Positions 4,266-7,204 of a DNA stretch of 7,204 bases are shown here, in pieces. A program made the translations under genes and the position numbers. How positions within the stretch are numbered: the first letter of the stretch is position 1; every line of letters starts with the position of its first letter. The DNA lies in NCBI GenBank assembly GCA_028688175.1, contig JAQTYS010000101.1, positions 1-7,204 of the forward strand. The letters are read 5' to 3'. This DNA is from Methanothrix sp. (GTDB lineage Archaea > Halobacteriota > Methanosarcinia > Methanotrichales > Methanotrichaceae). The notes beneath the pieces were generated by a model. That model made no database searches. It was not told where the DNA came from and was given only the letters and a program-made list of their open reading frames with translations.

Positions 4266-4850
4266 CTAATCAAGGCACTTCACCTCAATGTTGCCCGTAA
4301 TTTTCGCCAGCACATTATGCGACGCTCCAATGAAGAGCAGTCCCGTCTCGCCATCCGCCAGGGTGGCATCGATGTTGTGGGCTATGAATTGATCTCTCTC
4401 CTCCAGAAGCTTATCTTTGACCTGGTTGTATCTCTCCTCAGCCGCCCGTTTCTCATCATTGCTTTTTGCTTCCAGGAGAGCTTTGATGTAGCCATACTCC
4501 TGGCGGAGCAGATCGGCGCTTTCCGTCGCCTCAATCCTGGCACCCTTATCCATCAGCTTTTGCACAATCTGATAGTTCTTGCTGCCTTTGGCTGCAGTCT
4601 CCCGCACAATTCGCTCCCCCAGAGCCCCGGCGCAGGGCAGCCCGTCCTGATAGATGCGCAGCTTCTTTAAGTCCAGACCCAGATCGTCTACCTCTTTTTC
4701 CAGTTCCAGCCAGAAGCTCTCAATCTTCTTTTGGTTTTCCAGCCAGCGCTGCTTTCCCAGAGTTGATATGCCTGCCTTTTCCAACCCTGCTCCTGCAGAG
4801 CCCATATCAGTCGGAGCATGCACAATTCTTATTATTATGAGCTTTCTCAT
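4266..4850 (-). CDS. Conserved hypothetical protein, faintly TraB-like C-terminus
   Basis: This encodes 194 residues from ATG 4850, with GGGGAG about 9 nt upstream. The ribosome site overlaps the stop of the preceding gene (TAG at 4866-4868), so the two genes form one operon. No signal peptide or membrane segment is seen. Visible features are an N-terminal strand RKLIIIRIVHAPTDMGS, an amphipathic helix with LENQKKIESFWLELEKEVDD, the motif RIYQDGLPCAG (66-75), EATESADLL (107-115), a charged likely coiled coil (about 125-152), and a C-terminal ERDQFIAHNID...LLFIGASHNV (151-180). The last element resembles the (E)RN...MA..I ... VVGAGH pattern of TraB/PrgY-type proteins, with R152, D153 and H178 in matching places. 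That is a weak resemblance only. The full-length family is unknown to me. Confidence 0.75.
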   Translation of the reverse strand: MRKLIIIRIVHAPTDMGSAGAGLEKAGISTLGKQRWLENQKKIESFWLELEKEVDDLGLDLKKLRIYQDGLPCAGALGERIVRETAAKGSKNYQIVQKLMDKGARIEATESADLLRQEYGYIKALLEAKSNDEKRAAEERYNQVKDKLLEERDQFIAHNIDATLADGETGLLFIGASHNVLAKITGNIEVKCLD

Positions 4851-4865
4851 ATTCTGTCCACTCCC

Positions 4866-6767
4866 CTATTCCCGTTCCCCTCTTTTGCTAAACCACATGC
4901 GCATCTCATAAACATCCTCCTCGCTCCTCTTCTCGGTATCAAATCCCATCTTCTCGAAGAGGCGTACCATGGATCTATTTTCTACCAGCACCTCCCCAGT
5001 AAACCCGAGCAAGCCCTGCCTTTTTGCCAGGTAGATTAAATAAGAGAGAAGCTCTCTGCCAATGCCAAGCCCCTGGAATTTATCACTTACCACCAGGGCG
5101 ACCTCTGCCGAGTGCATATCTGAATTAAGCTCATACTGTCCCAGGCCGATTATAATCTCTTTTTCCTTCTCCATAATCGTTGCCAAAATCTCCATCTTTT
5201 TGCTGTAGTCCACAGCTACGAAATCCTGCAGCCTCTTGTGAGGCATGTCTTTTCGAACTGAGAAGAAACGCTTGTAAAGGCTATCCTCAGATAGATCATA
5301 AAAGAAGTCCTTGAGCAGCGACTCGTCCGTGATCTTGGCAGGTCGCAAAAGCAGATTGAGGCCTTTGCGGGTGGTCCTGAAGATCTCCAGCTCCTCTGGA
5401 TAGATTCCTTTCTCTCCCGGAATGAAGACCTGATCTTTGTAGATGAGAGCCCTCTTTCTGGCAGTTTCCATCAGCCAGGGCCGAAATTTAGGATGAGCGA
5501 TGGCGATGAGATCCATAGCCCTCTCTCGAATGTTCTTGCCGTGCAGATAGGCAATGCCATATTCAGTTACGACATAGCGAATATCTCCCCGGTTCAGGGT
5601 GGCTCCCGCCCCATCCTGAAGCGTGGGAACAATTCGAGAGACGCTCTCATTCAAAGCAGTGGAGGGCAGAGCCAGGATGGTCTTTCCTCCCGGAGCCAGT
5701 ACTGCCCCGCGCATGAAATCCGCCTGCCCGCCGATGCCGCTGTAGAAGGTCCCGCCCAGCGATTCTGCTGTGGCCTGGCCGGTCAGATCCACCTCCATGG
5801 CGCTGTTAATAGCGGTCATGAGCCGGTTTCGGGCTATTATGAGGGGATGATTGGTATAATCGATCCTTTTAAATTCCACTGCTGGATTTTCGTCCAGGAA
5901 ATCATAGGTATCATGGCTTCCCATGCAAAAGGAGGCGATGGTCTTGCCGGGATTGTGGGTCTTCTTGCGATTGGTGACAACCCCTCTCTTCATGAGATTG
6001 ACAATGCCGTCGCTGAGCAGCTCGGTATGAACTCCCAGATCCTTTTTATCCATCAAATTGGGCACTACTGCATCCGGGATCAGCCCATAGCCCACCTGGA
6101 TGGTTGAACCGTCTTCGATGATGCGGGCCACATATCTTCCGATGCTCTGCACAATGTCATTTGGCGCCTTGACGGAATACTCCAGCAGCGGCTCGTCATG
6201 AGGTAGAATGTAATCAATGTCTTTAATATTTATGAAACCGTCACCGTGGGTGCGGGGCATATTCGTGTTGACCTGAGCCACCACCAGCTCGGCCATCTCG
6301 ACGGCAGATTGGACCACATCCACGCTGATTCCCAGGCTCAAATAGCCGTGTTTGTCGGGCAGAGAGGTCTGGATGAGAGCCACGTCCACCGGTATGAGCT
6401 CTGAGCGGAAGAGGTCGGGAACCTGGGAGAGGAAGACTGGTGTGTAGTCAGCCCCTCCGCGGTTGACGGAATTTCTGGTGCTGTCCCCCACAAAGAAGGA
6501 GTCGAGCCGGAAGTTCTCCTGAAGCTTCTCATCGGTATAAGGCGCCACACCCAGCGTCCAGACATGGATCAGCTCGGCATCGAAGAAGGCCTTGGGATGA
6601 TTCTTGACGTAATTTACCAAGGCTAAGACTAGATACTGCGGCTCGCCGCAGCCCGTGCCGATGAAGATGCGATCGCCGGCATGGATGTGAGAGAAGATCT
6701 CATCCTCTGATGCGAACTTCTCGGGATAGATCTTCCTAAACTCTTCTAATAGCTTTTTGTCTTTCAT
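4866..6767 (-). CDS. Acetyl-CoA hydrolase/CoA-transferase fused to a GNAT acetyltransferase domain
   Basis: This encodes 633 residues. Residues about 1-465 form a family I CoA-transferase of the acetyl-CoA hydrolase/4-hydroxybutyrate CoA-transferase type. The N-terminal half has IFIGTGCGEPQYLV and LPDKHGYLSLGISVD. LGVHTELLSDG carries Glu249, at the place of the Glu that forms the glutamyl-CoA intermediate, and SGIGGQADF (343-351) is the oxyanion glycine loop. TEYGIAYLHGKNIRERA (401-417) is also typical. Residues about 471-630 are a GNAT domain: LLLRPAKITDESLLKDFFYD at the start, motif A QGLGIGREL (565-573), then ENRSM...FEKMGF. The transferase part should exchange or hydrolyse acyl-CoA. The GNAT part should transfer acetyl to an amine, perhaps a protein lysine. 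All key motifs are present. No strong ribosome site precedes ATG 6767. It is the first gene of a two-gene operon, 15 nt from the next start. Confidence 0.9.
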   Translation of the reverse strand: MKDKKLLEEFRKIYPEKFASEDEIFSHIHAGDRIFIGTGCGEPQYLVLALVNYVKNHPKAFFDAELIHVWTLGVAPYTDEKLQENFRLDSFFVGDSTRNSVNRGGADYTPVFLSQVPDLFRSELIPVDVALIQTSLPDKHGYLSLGISVDVVQSAVEMAELVVAQVNTNMPRTHGDGFINIKDIDYILPHDEPLLEYSVKAPNDIVQSIGRYVARIIEDGSTIQVGYGLIPDAVVPNLMDKKDLGVHTELLSDGIVNLMKRGVVTNRKKTHNPGKTIASFCMGSHDTYDFLDENPAVEFKRIDYTNHPLIIARNRLMTAINSAMEVDLTGQATAESLGGTFYSGIGGQADFMRGAVLAPGGKTILALPSTALNESVSRIVPTLQDGAGATLNRGDIRYVVTEYGIAYLHGKNIRERAMDLIAIAHPKFRPWLMETARKRALIYKDQVFIPGEKGIYPEELEIFRTTRKGLNLLLRPAKITDESLLKDFFYDLSEDSLYKRFFSVRKDMPHKRLQDFVAVDYSKKMEILATIMEKEKEIIIGLGQYELNSDMHSAEVALVVSDKFQGLGIGRELLSYLIYLAKRQGLLGFTGEVLVENRSMVRLFEKMGFDTEKRSEEDVYEMRMWFSKRGERE

Positions 6768-6894
6768 GTCAACTAAACCAGATCAATAGCTTCCTCTATC
6801 GATTCTATCTTTCCGTCCCAGCAAGGAGAATGTCTAAAACAACAGCGCATGCTCCATTACATTCCTTACGGCAGGCGTCCACTCATGATTTCTG

Positions 6895-6932
6895 ATGTTT
6901 AGTTCGATTACATTCTTCTAAACATATATAAT
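6895..6932. promoter_or_regulatory. Divergent promoter with 8-bp inverted repeat and TATA box
   Basis: The 251-bp gap 6768-7018 separates divergent genes. ATGTTTAG (6895-6902) and CTAAACAT (6918-6925) are perfect inverted copies with a 15-bp spacer. The right arm runs into CATATATAAT, a TATA box for the rightward gene (6924-6932, predicted start about 6953). Read leftward, the same AT-rich block gives ATTATATATG, whose start would fall near the left arm. One bound protein could therefore control both directions. ATTACATTC is also repeated directly at 6856 and 6907. A second TATA-like AAATATAC (6980-6987) is closer to the rightward gene. Confidence 0.45.
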
Positions 6933-7018
6933 ATTATGCCAGACATCTTATTGATTCACCCTTTCGCGGACCTAAAATCAAATATACAATGAATAAGAAC
7001 TGCACAGGGGTGAAAGAA

Positions 7019-7204
7019 ATGAAGAAGACATTGACAATTCTGCTTGCTGCCATCTTCATGATCATGGCATGCGCGGTACCGGTTTATGCCGATGACGATG
7101 AGGGCAATGAGGCCGATGAGAATGAGGCAGGCGAAGGAGGCTCAGATGATGACGAAAAAGAAAATAGCGTACCTGGCTTCGAGTTCGCCTTAGCTGGCGG
7201 CGCG
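7019..7204 (+). CDS. Tiny acidic secreted protein with PGF-type sorting signal (3' end cut)
   Basis: 62 codons are visible before the window ends. ATG 7019 is chosen because AGGGGTGA (7006-7013) is correctly spaced. An in-frame ATG at 6989 lies upstream of that site. Residues 1-24 form a Sec signal (TLTILLAAIFMIMACAV, cleavage VYA|DD). Residues 25-50 are extremely acidic (14 Asp/Glu of 26). Then comes VPGFEFALAGGA, the beginning of a PGF-type C-terminal signal: PGF followed by a hydrophobic stretch and, beyond the edge, probably Arg/Lys residues. PGF-CTERM proteins are processed by archaeosortase A and attached to membrane lipid. If the hydrophobic segment is normal in size, the whole precursor is only about 75 residues and the mature chain under 35. 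The sorting call depends on sequence beyond the window. Confidence 0.7.
   Translation, partial: MKKTLTILLAAIFMIMACAVPVYADDDEGNEADENEAGEGGSDDDEKENSVPGFEFALAGGA

Noticed and set aside
4125..4670. Rightward 181-residue open frame crossing the convergent junction
   Set aside because: It starts inside the Cys-rich gene in another frame and then runs antisense through the 194-residue protein, whose operon position and ribosome site make it the real gene.
5493..6107. Rightward 204-residue open frame
   Set aside because: It is antisense to the motif-rich part of the CoA-transferase (HTELLSDG, GIGGQADF).
6774..6815. GATAG/ATCGAT-rich stretch before the CoA-transferase start as a promoter
   Set aside because: No convincing TATA box at the right distance. 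The partial repeats are short and imperfect.

Overview
The window looks archaeal and methanogen-like, most probably Methanotrichaceae (Methanothrix/Methanosaeta) or a close Methanosarcinales relative. This rests on several features. The small winged-helix proteins carry the LPPSAK...TQKxI...LPxRTVRYAL signature that I associate with this group. The promoters are TATA-type, with GGTGA/GGAG ribosome sites. CysRS has the archaeal-style WHIEDTAITE segment. A truncated reading frame at the right edge has a PGF (archaeosortase-type) C-terminal signal. The genus is an inference, since there is no rRNA here.

Layout. Positions 1-2740 are a scrap yard of decayed genes. In order they are a transposase fragment (-), the 3' third of a serine acetyltransferase gene cysE (-), an inverted fragment of a CBS-domain gene (+), an intact DUF1805/YunC-like gene (-), a small winged-helix gene (-), a truncated second copy of that winged-helix gene (-), and a cysteinyl-tRNA synthetase gene cysS broken by two internal deletions (-). 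Directly upstream of cysS, separated by 2 nt, is a tRNA-Cys(GCA) gene with a good cloverleaf but an unusual C at the discriminator position. Cysteine synthesis (cysE) and direct cysteine charging (cysS) have therefore both decayed beside a retained tRNA-Cys. That would fit reliance on the SepRS/SepCysS route known in methanogens, whose genes are not in this window.

Positions 2987-4179 hold a divergent pair of cysteine-rich exported proteins. The leftward one is odd: signal peptide, then eight Cys within about 30 residues, then a low-complexity linker, then a third copy of the winged-helix domain at the C-terminus. The rightward one is an 86-residue precursor with 13 Cys. Their 335-bp shared intergenic region holds two TATA boxes, an inverted repeat near each predicted start site, a 12-bp palindrome and three ATCCAAA direct repeats. 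One promoter motif (TTAACAATWGTGAT) recurs upstream of the first winged-helix gene.

Positions 4266-6767 form a tight leftward operon. It contains a 633-residue acetyl-CoA hydrolase/CoA-transferase fused to a GNAT acetyltransferase domain, followed after 15 nt by a 194-residue protein of unknown function with a C-terminus faintly like TraB-type proteins. Across a divergent promoter with an 8-bp inverted repeat, the last gene (7019 onward, cut by the window end) encodes a tiny acidic secreted protein ending in a PGF-type sorting signal.

No rRNA, CRISPR array or intact mobile element was found.
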